From assembly GCA_018817035.1 (NCBI GenBank), contig JAHIUV010000008.1, forward strand, positions 1-16,965: a DNA stretch of 16,965 bases, written 5' to 3'. A model generated the notes under the pieces. The model was not told the origin of the DNA and did no database searches. It was given only the letters and a program-made list of their open reading frames with translations. Positions 5,121 through 13,025 of this stretch are shown here, piece after piece. A program made the translations under genes and the position numbers. Origin of the DNA: Candidatus Omnitrophota bacterium. GTDB lineage: Bacteria; Omnitrophota; Gorgyraeia; Gorgyraeales; Gorgyraeaceae. Every line of letters starts with the position of its first letter. The first letter of the stretch is position 1.

Positions 5121-6458
5121 ATGCAGAAGAAAATAAAAGCCTTCATGGAAGATGTTATAAAAAAGAATCCCGGAGAAACTGAATTTCACCAGGCAGTCCA
5201 GGAAGTAGTAGAGTCAGTAATGCCTTTAATAGAAGAAACACCAAGGTATAAAGATTCCAAGATACTGGAAAGAATGATCGAGCCTGAGAGAGTGATAATG
5301 TTCCGCGTTCCCTGGCAGGACGATAAAGGGGAAATACAGGTAAACAGGGGTTACAGGATAGAAATGAACAGCGCCCTGGGACCTTATAAAGGCGGACTAA
5401 GGCTTCACCCGAGCGTTAATCTTGGTATTTTAAAATTCCTGGCATTTGAACAGGTATTCAAGAATAGTTTGACCACGCTCCCTATGGGCGGAGGAAAAGG
5501 CGGTTCTAACTTTGACCCAAAAGGAAAGTCAGACAGTGAGGTAATGAGATTTTGCCAGAGTTTTATGACAGAGCTGCAGCGTCATATAGGGCCTGATACA
5601 GACGTTCCTGCCGGAGATATAGGAGTTGGCGGGAGGGAAATAGGTTTTATGTTTGGCCAATACAAGAGGCTGCGCAACGAATTTACCGGAGTGTTGACGG
5701 GAAAGGCGCTTGGCTGGGGCGGAAGCCTGATAAGGCCCGAGGCTACCGGCTATGGCTGTGTTTATTTCGCGGAAGAAATGCTTAAAGCGAATGGCGGGTC
5801 TTTTAAGGACAAGATTTGCGCTGTTTCAGGTTCGGGTAACGTCGCGCAGTATACCGTCGAGAAATTACTGCAGTTGGGCGCGAAACCGGTCACGCTTTCG
5901 GATTCAAGCGGTTATATCTATGACCCGGATGGGATAAGCGAACAAAAATTACAGTTTGTTATAGAGCTTAAGAATATAAAACGCGGAAGGATAAAAGAAT
6001 ATGCCGCGAAATATAATTGTAAATATAATGAAGGCAAATGGCCTTGGGAAGTAAAGTGTGACTGCGCGTTTCCGTCAGCCACTCAGAACGAGATCCACGA
6101 GTCTGACGCTAAGCAACTTGTCAAGAACGGTTGCATGCTTGTGGCTGAAGGCGCGAATATGCCTACTTTACCAGAGGCTATAAAAGTATTTCAGGACGCC
6201 AAGATCTTGTATGCTCCGGGCAAGGCATCAAATGCCGGCGGAGTAGCTACAAGCGGCCTTGAAATGTCACAGAACAGCCTTAGGTTATCATGGAGTAGGG
6301 AAGAGGTAGATAATAAATTACATGATATCATGATCAAGATCCATGAAGCATGCGTGCAGTATGGCAAAAAAGGCAAATTTGTTGATTATGTCAAAGGCGC
6401 TAACATAGCGGGTTTTGTCAAAGTTGCCGACGCTATGCTGGATCAGGGCCTGGTATAA
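5121..6458 (+). CDS. gdhA: Glutamate dehydrogenase, NADP-type
   Basis: Catalyses reductive amination of 2-oxoglutarate with ammonia, the low-affinity entry of nitrogen into glutamate. Its 445 residues match the hexameric family I enzymes. Visible: glutamate-binding GPYKGGLRLHPSV 87-99, catalytic K126 in PMGGGKGG 121-128, catalytic D166 in DVPAGDIGVGGREIG 161-175, and nucleotide-binding GSGNVAQ 237-243. TLSDSSG at 258-264 after the second strand resembles NADP-dependent enzymes rather than NAD enzymes; cofactor choice is an inference from that. GGAG at 5109-5112 is eight bases before the ATG. It is preceded by a promoter-terminator arrangement and followed by another strong terminator, so it is probably a separately controlled unit. 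Confidence 0.97.
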   Translation: MQKKIKAFMEDVIKKNPGETEFHQAVQEVVESVMPLIEETPRYKDSKILERMIEPERVIMFRVPWQDDKGEIQVNRGYRIEMNSALGPYKGGLRLHPSVNLGILKFLAFEQVFKNSLTTLPMGGGKGGSNFDPKGKSDSEVMRFCQSFMTELQRHIGPDTDVPAGDIGVGGREIGFMFGQYKRLRNEFTGVLTGKALGWGGSLIRPEATGYGCVYFAEEMLKANGGSFKDKICAVSGSGNVAQYTVEKLLQLGAKPVTLSDSSGYIYDPDGISEQKLQFVIELKNIKRGRIKEYAAKYNCKYNEGKWPWEVKCDCAFPSATQNEIHESDAKQLVKNGCMLVAEGANMPTLPEAIKVFQDAKILYAPGKASNAGGVATSGLEMSQNSLRLSWSREEVDNKLHDIMIKIHEACVQYGKKGKFVDYVKGANIAGFVKVADAMLDQGLV

Positions 6459-6504
6459 AGTTTAAGAAAAATTACAAAATGCATTTGTTCAAAGTGAGAT
6501 CTTT

Positions 6505-6546
6505 AAAAGGGGTGTTTTAAAAAAAACACCCCTTTTCACTTTTTTT
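6505..6546 (+). terminator. Strong intrinsic terminator between gdhA and carB
   Basis: AAAAGGGGTGTTTT (6505-6518) pairs perfectly with AAAACACCCCTTTT (6523-6536) over 14 bp around an AAAA loop; a run of seven T follows at 6540-6546. Flanking AAAGTGA (6491-6497) and TCACTTT (6536-6542) can extend it with a bulge. It ends only four bases before the carB GGAGG, leaving no room for a downstream promoter. Confidence 0.92.
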
Positions 6547-6562
6547 ACGGGGAGGTCGGATC

Positions 6563-9500
6563 GTGCCGAAAATAAAGGACATCGATAAGGTTCTGATAAT
6601 AGGTTCAGGCCCTATAGTTATAGGCCAAGCATGCGAGTTTGACTATTCAGGTACGCAGGCCTGCAAGGCATTGCGCGCGGCAGGGTATAAGATAGTGTTG
6701 GTTAACTCTAATCCCGCCACGATCATGACGGATCCTGGCATGGCTGATATTACCTACATAGAACCGCTTAATGTGGAAAGGCTTACCGCTATTATTGAGA
6801 AGGAAAGGCCTGACGCTCTCTTGCCGAACCTGGGAGGCCAGACAGGGCTTAATCTTTCTTCAGAATTAGCGAAAAAAGGTGTCCTTGAAAAATTCGGATG
6901 CAGAATAATCGGTATCCAGGCTGATGCTATTGAACGAGGAGAAGACAGACTTGCTTTTAAACAGACAATGGAAAAACTGAATATACCCATGCCTAAAAGC
7001 GAATTGGCGTATACTGTCGAGGATGCCAAAAAAATAGCGCATGACCTGGGTTATCCCGTGATCATAAGGCCCGCGTATACTATGGGAGGGACGGGCGGCG
7101 GAGCGGTATTTAACGACGAAGAGCTTGAAACAGTGGCGGCGCGCGGCATATCGGTAAGCCTCATAGGACAGATATTGGTGGAAGAGTCTGTCCTTGGATG
7201 GGAAGAACTCGAGCTTGAAGTGGTAAGGGACGCGGATTCCAACAAGATAACGGTATGTTTCATAGAGAATATCGATCCAATGGGTGTCCATACAGGGGAT
7301 TCTTTTTGCGCTGCCCCGATGCTGACAGTAGAGAAAGAGATCCAGGAAAAACTTCAGGAATATTCCTACAGGATAGTCGATGCCATAGGCGTTATCGGAG
7401 GAACAAACGTCCAGTTTGCCAGAAAACCCAAAGACGACAGGATAGTGGTCATAGAGATAAACCCAAGGACATCGCGTTCATCCGCGCTCGCGTCCAAGGC
7501 AACAGGGTTTCCTATAGCGTATGTATCAGCCAGGCTTGCCGGCGGAGACCTCCTGAAAGATATCCCGTACTGGCGTGATGGGACCCTGGATAAATATACT
7601 CCTTCCGGAGATTATGTCGTCATAAAGTTTTCCCGCTGGGCTTTTGAGAAATTTAAAGGGATCAAGGACCAGCTTGGCACGCAGATGAGGGCGGTCGGAG
7701 AAGTAATGAGCATAGGAAAGACTTACAAAGAGGCTTTTCAGAAAGCGATAAGAAGCCTTGAGAGAGACCGCTATGGATTAGGCTTTGCCAAGAATTTTAA
7801 TAAACTTACGCTGGAAGAACTGTTAAAACTTCTCGCGTATCCTACTTCAGAACGCCAGTTTATCATGTATGAGGCTTTAAGAAAAGGCGCTTCCGTTGAG
7901 GAGCTGTACGATAAAACGCGTATTCACAGGTATTTTATAACCCAGATGAAAGAACTGGTCGAACTCGAAGAGGAGATATTGAAGCATAAAGGCGGAAAGA
8001 TGCCTGATGACCTTTTGATCAAGGCCAAAGAAAATGGTTTTTCGGATAAGTATCTTGGCCAGATATTAGGCATTAAGGAAAAAGAGATAAGAGAGAAGCG
8101 CGTAAAGTTAGGCAAGACAGAAGCCTGGCACGCCGTGCCTGTCAGCGGCGCTGACGCGGCTTATTATTATTCTACTTACAGGGCCGCTGATAAGGTCAGT
8201 GTTTCGCCTAATAAAAAGATAATGATACTCGGCGGCGGGCCCAACAGGATCGGTCAGGGCATAGAGTTTGATTACTGCTGCTGCCATGCCGCGTTTGCCT
8301 TAAGGGACCTTGGCTATGAGAGCATAATGATAAATTGTAATCCTGAGACGGTCTCTACTGATTATGATACTTCGGATAAGCTTTATTTTGAGCCGCTTAC
8401 CGTAGAGGATGTATTGAGTATTTATAATAAAGAGAAGCCGGAGGGGGTTATCGTACAATTTGGCGGTCAGACCCCTTTAAATATAGCTAAAGAGCTCGAA
8501 GACTCCGGAGTAAAAATACTCGGGACCTCGGTTGAGAGTATAGACCTTGCTGAGGACAGGGAAAGATTTGCCAAGGTGATGAAAAAACTTAGTATCCCCC
8601 AGCCTGACAGTGGCATGGCAAGCACTCTTGAGGAAGCGCTGAAGATAGCCGAGAGAATAGGCTACCCTCTTATAGTGAGGCCGTCGTATGTTTTGGGCGG
8701 CAGGGCAATGGAAATAGTCTATGACGAGGAAATGCTTACGGATTATATAAAGGCAGCGGTCGATGTGTCGCCCGACAGGCCTATCCTGATAGACAGGTTT
8801 TTAGAAGATGCTATTGAGGCTGAAGCTGATGCTATTTCCGACGGAAAAGACGTATATATCCCGTCTATAATGGAGCACATAGAGGAAGCCGGTATACATT
8901 CCGGAGACAGCGCTTGCGTGATCCCGCCAAAGACAATACCTAAAAAGCACATTGATACTATATATGAATATACCAAAAAGATCGCCCAGGAGTTAAAGGT
9001 CGTCGGACTTATGAACATACAATACGCGATTGCTGATGATACGGTCTATGTTCTTGAGGCCAATCCAAGAGCATCAAGGACTGTTCCTATAGTGTCAAAA
9101 GTAGCCGGCCTTTCCATGGCGAGGATAGCTACCGAACTGATGCTTGGAAAAAAAATACACGATATGAACCTGACGCAGAAAAAGTATAAACATTTCGGCG
9201 TAAAAGAGGCTGTGTTCCCGTTCTATATGTTCCAGGAGGTGGATCCTGTACTCGGGCCTGAAATGCGCTCTACCGGAGAAGTCCTTGGCCTGGCGGATTC
9301 CGCGGGATTGGCGTATTTTAAATCTCAGGAGGCAGTTGGGCTGAAACTTCCCATCGAAGGCACGGTTCTTGTAACAATAGCTGATAAAGACAAAAAAAAG
9401 AACATTGTCGACGCCGCGAAGCGCCTGAAAGAAATGGGATTCAGGATATACGCTACGGAAGGAACACAAAAATTCCTGGATAAACATGGGGTAGCGACAG

Positions 9501-9763
9501 AGGCGATCAAGAAGACCCAGGAAGGCAGGCCTAACATAATAGACGCGATACGCAATAAGGAGATACAGCTTATTATCAATACGCCTGTAGGCAAACACGC
9601 GGCGCATGATGATTCATACATAAGGAAGAACGCGATAAAATATAAGATACCTTATATTACCACTCCGGCGGCGGCTGTTGCGGCAGCCGAAGGTATCAAG
9701 GCTTATCTGGAAAATAAAGGTGAGGTAAAATCCCTGCAGGAGTATCATAGCGAGATCCGATAA
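6563..9763 (+). CDS. carB: Carbamoyl-phosphate synthase large subunit
   Basis: Makes carbamoyl phosphate from bicarbonate, ammonia and two ATP for pyrimidines and arginine. Full length at 1066 residues. Two ATP-grasp halves are evident: the N-terminal half starts VLIIGSGPIVIGQACEFDYSG at 10-30 (SNPATIMTDP 49-58), and the second starts GGGPNRIGQGIEFDY at about 557-571. The MGS-like allosteric domain covers about 930-1066. The start is GTG at 6563 with GGAGG at 6551-6555. The glutaminase subunit gene carA is not adjacent or anywhere in the window, so it is elsewhere or the enzyme uses free ammonia. Transcription must come through the terminator at 6505-6546 unless an unseen promoter exists. The next gene starts 22 bases downstream, so an operon is likely. 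Confidence 0.97.
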   Translation: MPKIKDIDKVLIIGSGPIVIGQACEFDYSGTQACKALRAAGYKIVLVNSNPATIMTDPGMADITYIEPLNVERLTAIIEKERPDALLPNLGGQTGLNLSSELAKKGVLEKFGCRIIGIQADAIERGEDRLAFKQTMEKLNIPMPKSELAYTVEDAKKIAHDLGYPVIIRPAYTMGGTGGGAVFNDEELETVAARGISVSLIGQILVEESVLGWEELELEVVRDADSNKITVCFIENIDPMGVHTGDSFCAAPMLTVEKEIQEKLQEYSYRIVDAIGVIGGTNVQFARKPKDDRIVVIEINPRTSRSSALASKATGFPIAYVSARLAGGDLLKDIPYWRDGTLDKYTPSGDYVVIKFSRWAFEKFKGIKDQLGTQMRAVGEVMSIGKTYKEAFQKAIRSLERDRYGLGFAKNFNKLTLEELLKLLAYPTSERQFIMYEALRKGASVEELYDKTRIHRYFITQMKELVELEEEILKHKGGKMPDDLLIKAKENGFSDKYLGQILGIKEKEIREKRVKLGKTEAWHAVPVSGADAAYYYSTYRAADKVSVSPNKKIMILGGGPNRIGQGIEFDYCCCHAAFALRDLGYESIMINCNPETVSTDYDTSDKLYFEPLTVEDVLSIYNKEKPEGVIVQFGGQTPLNIAKELEDSGVKILGTSVESIDLAEDRERFAKVMKKLSIPQPDSGMASTLEEALKIAERIGYPLIVRPSYVLGGRAMEIVYDEEMLTDYIKAAVDVSPDRPILIDRFLEDAIEAEADAISDGKDVYIPSIMEHIEEAGIHSGDSACVIPPKTIPKKHIDTIYEYTKKIAQELKVVGLMNIQYAIADDTVYVLEANPRASRTVPIVSKVAGLSMARIATELMLGKKIHDMNLTQKKYKHFGVKEAVFPFYMFQEVDPVLGPEMRSTGEVLGLADSAGLAYFKSQEAVGLKLPIEGTVLVTIADKDKKKNIVDAAKRLKEMGFRIYATEGTQKFLDKHGVATEAIKKTQEGRPNIIDAIRNKEIQLIINTPVGKHAAHDDSYIRKNAIKYKIPYITTPAAAVAAAEGIKAYLENKGEVKSLQEYHSEIR

Positions 9764-9775
9764 CCCTATGCAAAA

Positions 9776-9780
9776 AGAGG
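9776..9780 (+). promoter_or_regulatory. Ribosome binding site that decides the UPF0371 start
   Basis: AGAGG ends five bases before ATG 9786. The upstream in-frame ATG at 9768 has no such site, and the residues it would add do not fit the family's N-terminus. Confidence 0.6.
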
Positions 9781-9785
9781 CCCAT

Positions 9786-11321
9786 ATGTTCAAAAGAGTC
9801 GTTACGAAAAAAATCAGTTTTGATAACGAAAAATATCTTTCTGAGCAGACAAAAGAAATATTGACCCGGGTGAAGAAATTTGATAATAAACTGTATATCG
9901 AATTTGGCGGGAAAATATGCTTTGATTACCACGCCGCTAGAGTTTTACCGGGATATGACCCTAATGTCAAGATGAGGCTTCTCGAAAAGCTTAAAGATCA
10001 CGCCGAGATAGTCATAAGTGTCTACGCGAAGGACATAGAGCAGGGAAGGGTCAGGGGGGATTACGGCATAACGTATGACCTCGCGACGTTAAAACTCATA
10101 GATGATTTAAAGGCCTGGAACCTGAACGTGACTTCAGTTGTTCTTACAAGATTTAATAATGAACCCACTGCCGTTAAATTCAAAAGGCGTTTGGAAAAAT
10201 TAGGGCTTAAAGTCTATAAACATGTGGATATAAAAGGATACCCTCACGACGTGGAAAAGATAGTCAGCCCGCATGGTTACGGAAAGAATGAATATATAGA
10301 GACTGAAAAACCTATCGTAATAGTTACCGCTCCGGGGCCGGGCAGCGGAAAACTGGCTACATGCCTTTCACAGCTCTATCATGATCACGTGCGCGGCGTA
10401 AATTCGGGATACGCGAAATTTGAGACATTCCCGATATGGAACCTTACGCTCAATCATCCGGTGAACATCGCTTATGAGGCCGCGACAGTGGATCTGGCGG
10501 ATTTTAACCTTGTGGACCCATTTCATCTGGAAAAATATAAAGAGGAAGCTATAAATTACAACCGTGATGTAGAAGCTTTTCCTATATTGAGAAGCATATT
10601 ATATAAGATAATGGGTTCGAAGGGCAGTTATTATAATTCTCCTACGGATATGGGCGTAAATAGGGCTGGTTTTGGTATAATCAACGATAAAGACGCGCGG
10701 GACGCCGCGAAACAGGAAATAATACGCAGGTATTTTAGGCACAATCTTGAATTCGCGATAGGTGTAGGGACTAAAGAGGAGTTGGAGCGGGCTGAGGCCA
10801 TTATGGATAAGGCCGGGGTAAAGTCTGAAGACAGGACTGTCGTTCTTCCGGCAAGAAAAGCAGCCGCGGATTGTGAGAAAAAAAATAAAGGCAATAAGGG
10901 TTATTTCTGCGGAGCGGCAATAGAACTATTCGATGGCAAAATAGTGACAGGTAAAAACTCGCCTCTTATGCACGCGGCGTCAAGTGCTGTTATAAATGCC
11001 ATAAAGCATCTGGCGGGAATAGACGATAATATACACATACTCAAACCTGAGGTCATGAATGACCTGTCAAAACTAAAGAAAGAGATATTGAGCATGACAT
11101 CGGAAAGCCTGACTCTTGACGAGATACTTGTGGTCCTGTCAATAAGCGCGCATACTGATATTAACGCTAAGAAAGCATTGTCGATGCTTAAGAATTTAAG
11201 CGGCTGTGAACTTCACAACACGCACCTTCCTACTCCGGGGGATGAAGCCGGTCTCAGGAGATTAGGCGTAAATTTTACGACAGACGCTATACCGTCATCA
11301 AGTTTATTTTTTAACTATTAA
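9786..11321 (+). CDS. UPF0371 / DUF1846 family protein
   Basis: A 511-residue cytoplasmic protein of the UPF0371 (DUF1846) family, known from pneumococcus and clostridia among others; its biochemical role is not established. Recognisable blocks: KISFDNEKYLSEQT near the N-terminus, LYIEFGGKICFDYHAARVLP at about 36-55, DIEQGRVRGDYGITYD at 83-98, a glycine-rich P-loop-like APGPGSGK at 182-189 followed by LATCLSQLYHDH, and YNSPTDMGVN at 283-292. The glycine loop suggests nucleotide or phosphate binding (inference). The start is ATG 9786. The gene sits 22 bases after carB and 12 bases before the PurF-like gene, so the three are probably co-transcribed and may act in one nitrogen or nucleotide process. 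Confidence 0.88.
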   Translation: MFKRVVTKKISFDNEKYLSEQTKEILTRVKKFDNKLYIEFGGKICFDYHAARVLPGYDPNVKMRLLEKLKDHAEIVISVYAKDIEQGRVRGDYGITYDLATLKLIDDLKAWNLNVTSVVLTRFNNEPTAVKFKRRLEKLGLKVYKHVDIKGYPHDVEKIVSPHGYGKNEYIETEKPIVIVTAPGPGSGKLATCLSQLYHDHVRGVNSGYAKFETFPIWNLTLNHPVNIAYEAATVDLADFNLVDPFHLEKYKEEAINYNRDVEAFPILRSILYKIMGSKGSYYNSPTDMGVNRAGFGIINDKDARDAAKQEIIRRYFRHNLEFAIGVGTKEELERAEAIMDKAGVKSEDRTVVLPARKAAADCEKKNKGNKGYFCGAAIELFDGKIVTGKNSPLMHAASSAVINAIKHLAGIDDNIHILKPEVMNDLSKLKKEILSMTSESLTLDEILVVLSISAHTDINAKKALSMLKNLSGCELHNTHLPTPGDEAGLRRLGVNFTTDAIPSSSLFFNY

Positions 11322-11333
11322 GGGGGTCCTGAA

Positions 11334-12752
11334 ATGAGCGGGGTATTTGGAGCAGTATCTCAAAAAGACTGCATGGAAGATCTTTTATATGGCACTGATT
11401 ATCAGACTCACCTTGGTACGGAGTACGGCGGGATAGCGGTGTTGACCGGTAAAAGGATCTACAGGCAGATACACGACGTATCGCAAAGCCAATTCAAATC
11501 CAAGTTTTACGGAGATTACAAAAAACTTGAAGGCAAATATGGCATCGGAGTCATAAGCGATTCTGACGCGCAGCCGATGTTTCTTAACGCGAAATTCGGT
11601 TCGTTCGCTATATGCATGACAGGCTTGATCGAGAATGTAAGCCAGCTTGTAAAAGAATTACATGCAAGAGGGCATTCTTTCAGTGAGACAGAGGACGGTT
11701 CCTCGAACGTCGTAGAAGTAGTGGCTAAGCTGATAAGTGAAGGCGAGGATTTTGTAAGCGGCATAGAGCATATGTTTACTAAGATCATCGGTTCCGCGAG
11801 CGTGCTTTTACTCTGTAAGGATGGCATATACGCGGCAAGGGACAGGTTTGGTTACACCTCTCTCGCTGTGGGTAAGAGAGGTAAAGACTATGCTGTCGCT
11901 TCTGAGACAAGTTCTTTTCCTAACACCGGTTTTGAAATTCACAAATTCCTTATGCCGGGGGAGATAGTGCTTTTGAATGAAGACGGGTTAAAACAGGTCA
12001 GTCCCGGACGCGACGTAAACCAGATCTGTTCATTTTTATGGATATATACGGGGTTTCCGGCATCCTCTTATGAAGGCATAAACGTGGAGGCCGTAAGGGA
12101 ACGCTGCGGAGCCAGCCTGGCAAAACGCGACAAGGATATAGAGGTTGATGTGGTTTGCGGGGTCCCTGATTCAGGCACCGCGCATGCTATCGGATACGCG
12201 AAGGAATCCAAAAAACCTTACAGAAGGCCGCTTGTTAAATATACCCCAGGATATGGGAGAAGCTATACACCACCTGTCCAGGAAATAAGAGACCACGTAG
12301 CCAAGATGAAACTTATCCCTATAAGAGATATTATAGACGGTAACAGGATCGTTGTATGCGAAGATTCCATAGTGAGGGGCACGCAGCTCAAAAATTTTAC
12401 TGTCCAGAAACTTTGGGATAATGGAGCTAAGGAAATACACGTAAGGCCCGCGTGCCCACCGCTTATGTTTCCCTGCAGGTTTTGTTTGTCGACGAAATCT
12501 ATTAATGAATTGTCAGCCAGAAAAGCCATAAAGGCCATAGAAGGCAAGGATATAGAGGATATATCGGAATACACGGATATTTCTTCGGCAAAATACAAAA
12601 AAATGGTGGAGTGGATCAGGAAAGATATTGACGTGACCACTCTCCGTTATCAGGCTCTTGACGACATGATAAAAGCAATAGGCCTGCCACGCGAAAAACT
12701 CTGCACTTATTGCTGGAACGGCGAATGCCTGGCAAAGAATAATCTTTTATAG
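11334..12752 (+). CDS. PurF-like phosphoribosyltransferase with a degenerate glutaminase domain
   Basis: 472 residues, the architecture of amidophosphoribosyltransferase: an N-terminal Ntn-glutaminase fold (about 1-225) and a C-terminal PRTase (about 226-450). The PRTase keeps VVCEDSIVRGT (340-350), KMKLIPI (324-330) and GVPDS (276-280), and Fe-S cysteines C232, C381, C457 and C460 align with the Bacillus PurF ligands. The glutaminase half is not normal: it starts MSGVFG, with Ser2 where PurF has the catalytic Cys; the GHVRY-type arginine region has become GIGVISDSDAQP (70-81); AHNGN has become CMTGL (94-98); and the TSDSE aspartate is absent (DGSSNVVEVV). It is therefore predicted not to hydrolyse glutamine. 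It could use free ammonia or have another PRPP-dependent role. I believe M-S-G-F-F-G-type PurF paralogues recur in other bacteria but cannot check. Confidence 0.85.
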   Translation: MSGVFGAVSQKDCMEDLLYGTDYQTHLGTEYGGIAVLTGKRIYRQIHDVSQSQFKSKFYGDYKKLEGKYGIGVISDSDAQPMFLNAKFGSFAICMTGLIENVSQLVKELHARGHSFSETEDGSSNVVEVVAKLISEGEDFVSGIEHMFTKIIGSASVLLLCKDGIYAARDRFGYTSLAVGKRGKDYAVASETSSFPNTGFEIHKFLMPGEIVLLNEDGLKQVSPGRDVNQICSFLWIYTGFPASSYEGINVEAVRERCGASLAKRDKDIEVDVVCGVPDSGTAHAIGYAKESKKPYRRPLVKYTPGYGRSYTPPVQEIRDHVAKMKLIPIRDIIDGNRIVVCEDSIVRGTQLKNFTVQKLWDNGAKEIHVRPACPPLMFPCRFCLSTKSINELSARKAIKAIEGKDIEDISEYTDISSAKYKKMVEWIRKDIDVTTLRYQALDDMIKAIGLPREKLCTYCWNGECLAKNNLL

Positions 12753-12834
12753 TAGCGTACGATAATCCGCTGATTTTTACATATTTAAGTTGTCTTACTG
12801 TTCTCGACTACCGCGCCTTCGGCGCTTCGCTCGA

Positions 12835-12857
12835 ACAATATTCTTCGAGCGAAGTCC
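12835..12857 (+). repeat. 23-bp perfect direct repeat, copy 1
   Basis: Starts ACAATATTCTTCGAG and ends CGAAGTCC; identical to 12893-12915, 58 bases downstream. Confidence 0.85.
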
Positions 12858-12892
12858 TGAGCTTGTCAGCCAGAGGCGCATATAATCAAAAG

Positions 12893-12915
12893 ACAATATT
12901 CTTCGAGCGAAGTCC
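12893..12915 (+). repeat. 23-bp perfect direct repeat, copy 2
   Basis: Identical to 12835-12857. It is followed by the TCCCGA hairpin instead of the TCCTGAGCTTGTC sequence that follows copy 1. Confidence 0.85.
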
Positions 12916-12987
12916 CGAAGTATCGGGACGAAGTCGAGAAGATATAAAGTCAGCACAGTTTATTGTGGTATTCCCGTAAGCATTGGA

Positions 12988-13016
12988 TTGACTACTTATT
13001 CCCCATCTGTTATTAT
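12988..13016 (+). promoter_or_regulatory. Strong promoter of mnmG, probably giving a leaderless mRNA
   Basis: TTGACT at 12988-12993 and TATTAT at 13011-13016, both five of six, with a 17-base spacer. The expected start is near 13023, three bases before the mnmG ATG at 13026, and no ribosome site exists upstream of that ATG. Confidence 0.75.
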
Positions 13017-13025
13017 ATTACCCCT

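Larger units (their letters stand above)
12790..12940. repeat. REP/MITE-like cluster of nested inverted repeats
   Basis: Outer arms TTCTCGACT (12801-12809) and AGTCGAGAA (12932-12940) are perfect complements. Inside: CTTCGCTCGAA (12825-12835) with TTCGAGCGAAG (12844-12854); GCGCC-TTC-GGCGC (12813-12825); GCGCCT (12813-12818) with AGGCGC (12874-12879); and TCCCGA-AGTA-TCGGGA (12913-12928). TTGTCTT (12790-12796) also pairs with AAGACAA (12890-12896). Such nesting fits a REP-type or miniature mobile element that could also fold as RNA. Confidence 0.7.
12753..13025. other. 273-bp intergenic region with palindromic repeat cluster and mnmG promoter
   Basis: No gene is supported on either strand. 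Bases 12790-12940 are a dense set of nested inverted and direct repeats, and 12988-13016 is a strong promoter. There is no canonical terminator with a T-run after the PurF-like gene; the repeat hairpins may substitute. Confidence 0.6.

Noticed and set aside
9095..9607. 170-residue open frame on the - strand.
   Set aside because: It lies entirely inside carB, is rich in F/Y/R as expected from reverse reading, and has no domain pattern or ribosome site.
11334..12752. Calling the gene a normal glutamine-dependent purF.
   Set aside because: The nucleophile Cys, the conserved Arg, Asn and Asp of the glutaminase are all absent.
12863..12886. TTGTCA and TATAAT as a promoter inside the repeat cluster.
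   Set aside because: The -10 is perfect but the spacer is only 12 bases, and no other -35 is at a workable distance.
12835..12915. Two identical 23-bp repeats as a CRISPR remnant.
   Set aside because: Only two copies, a 35-bp gap itself made of palindromic elements, and no cas genes; REP/MITE-like structure explains it better.
12963..13025. Longer mnmG start at TTG 12963.
   Set aside because: The added residues have no MnmG similarity and the extension covers the promoter; the FAD motif follows ATG 13026 directly.
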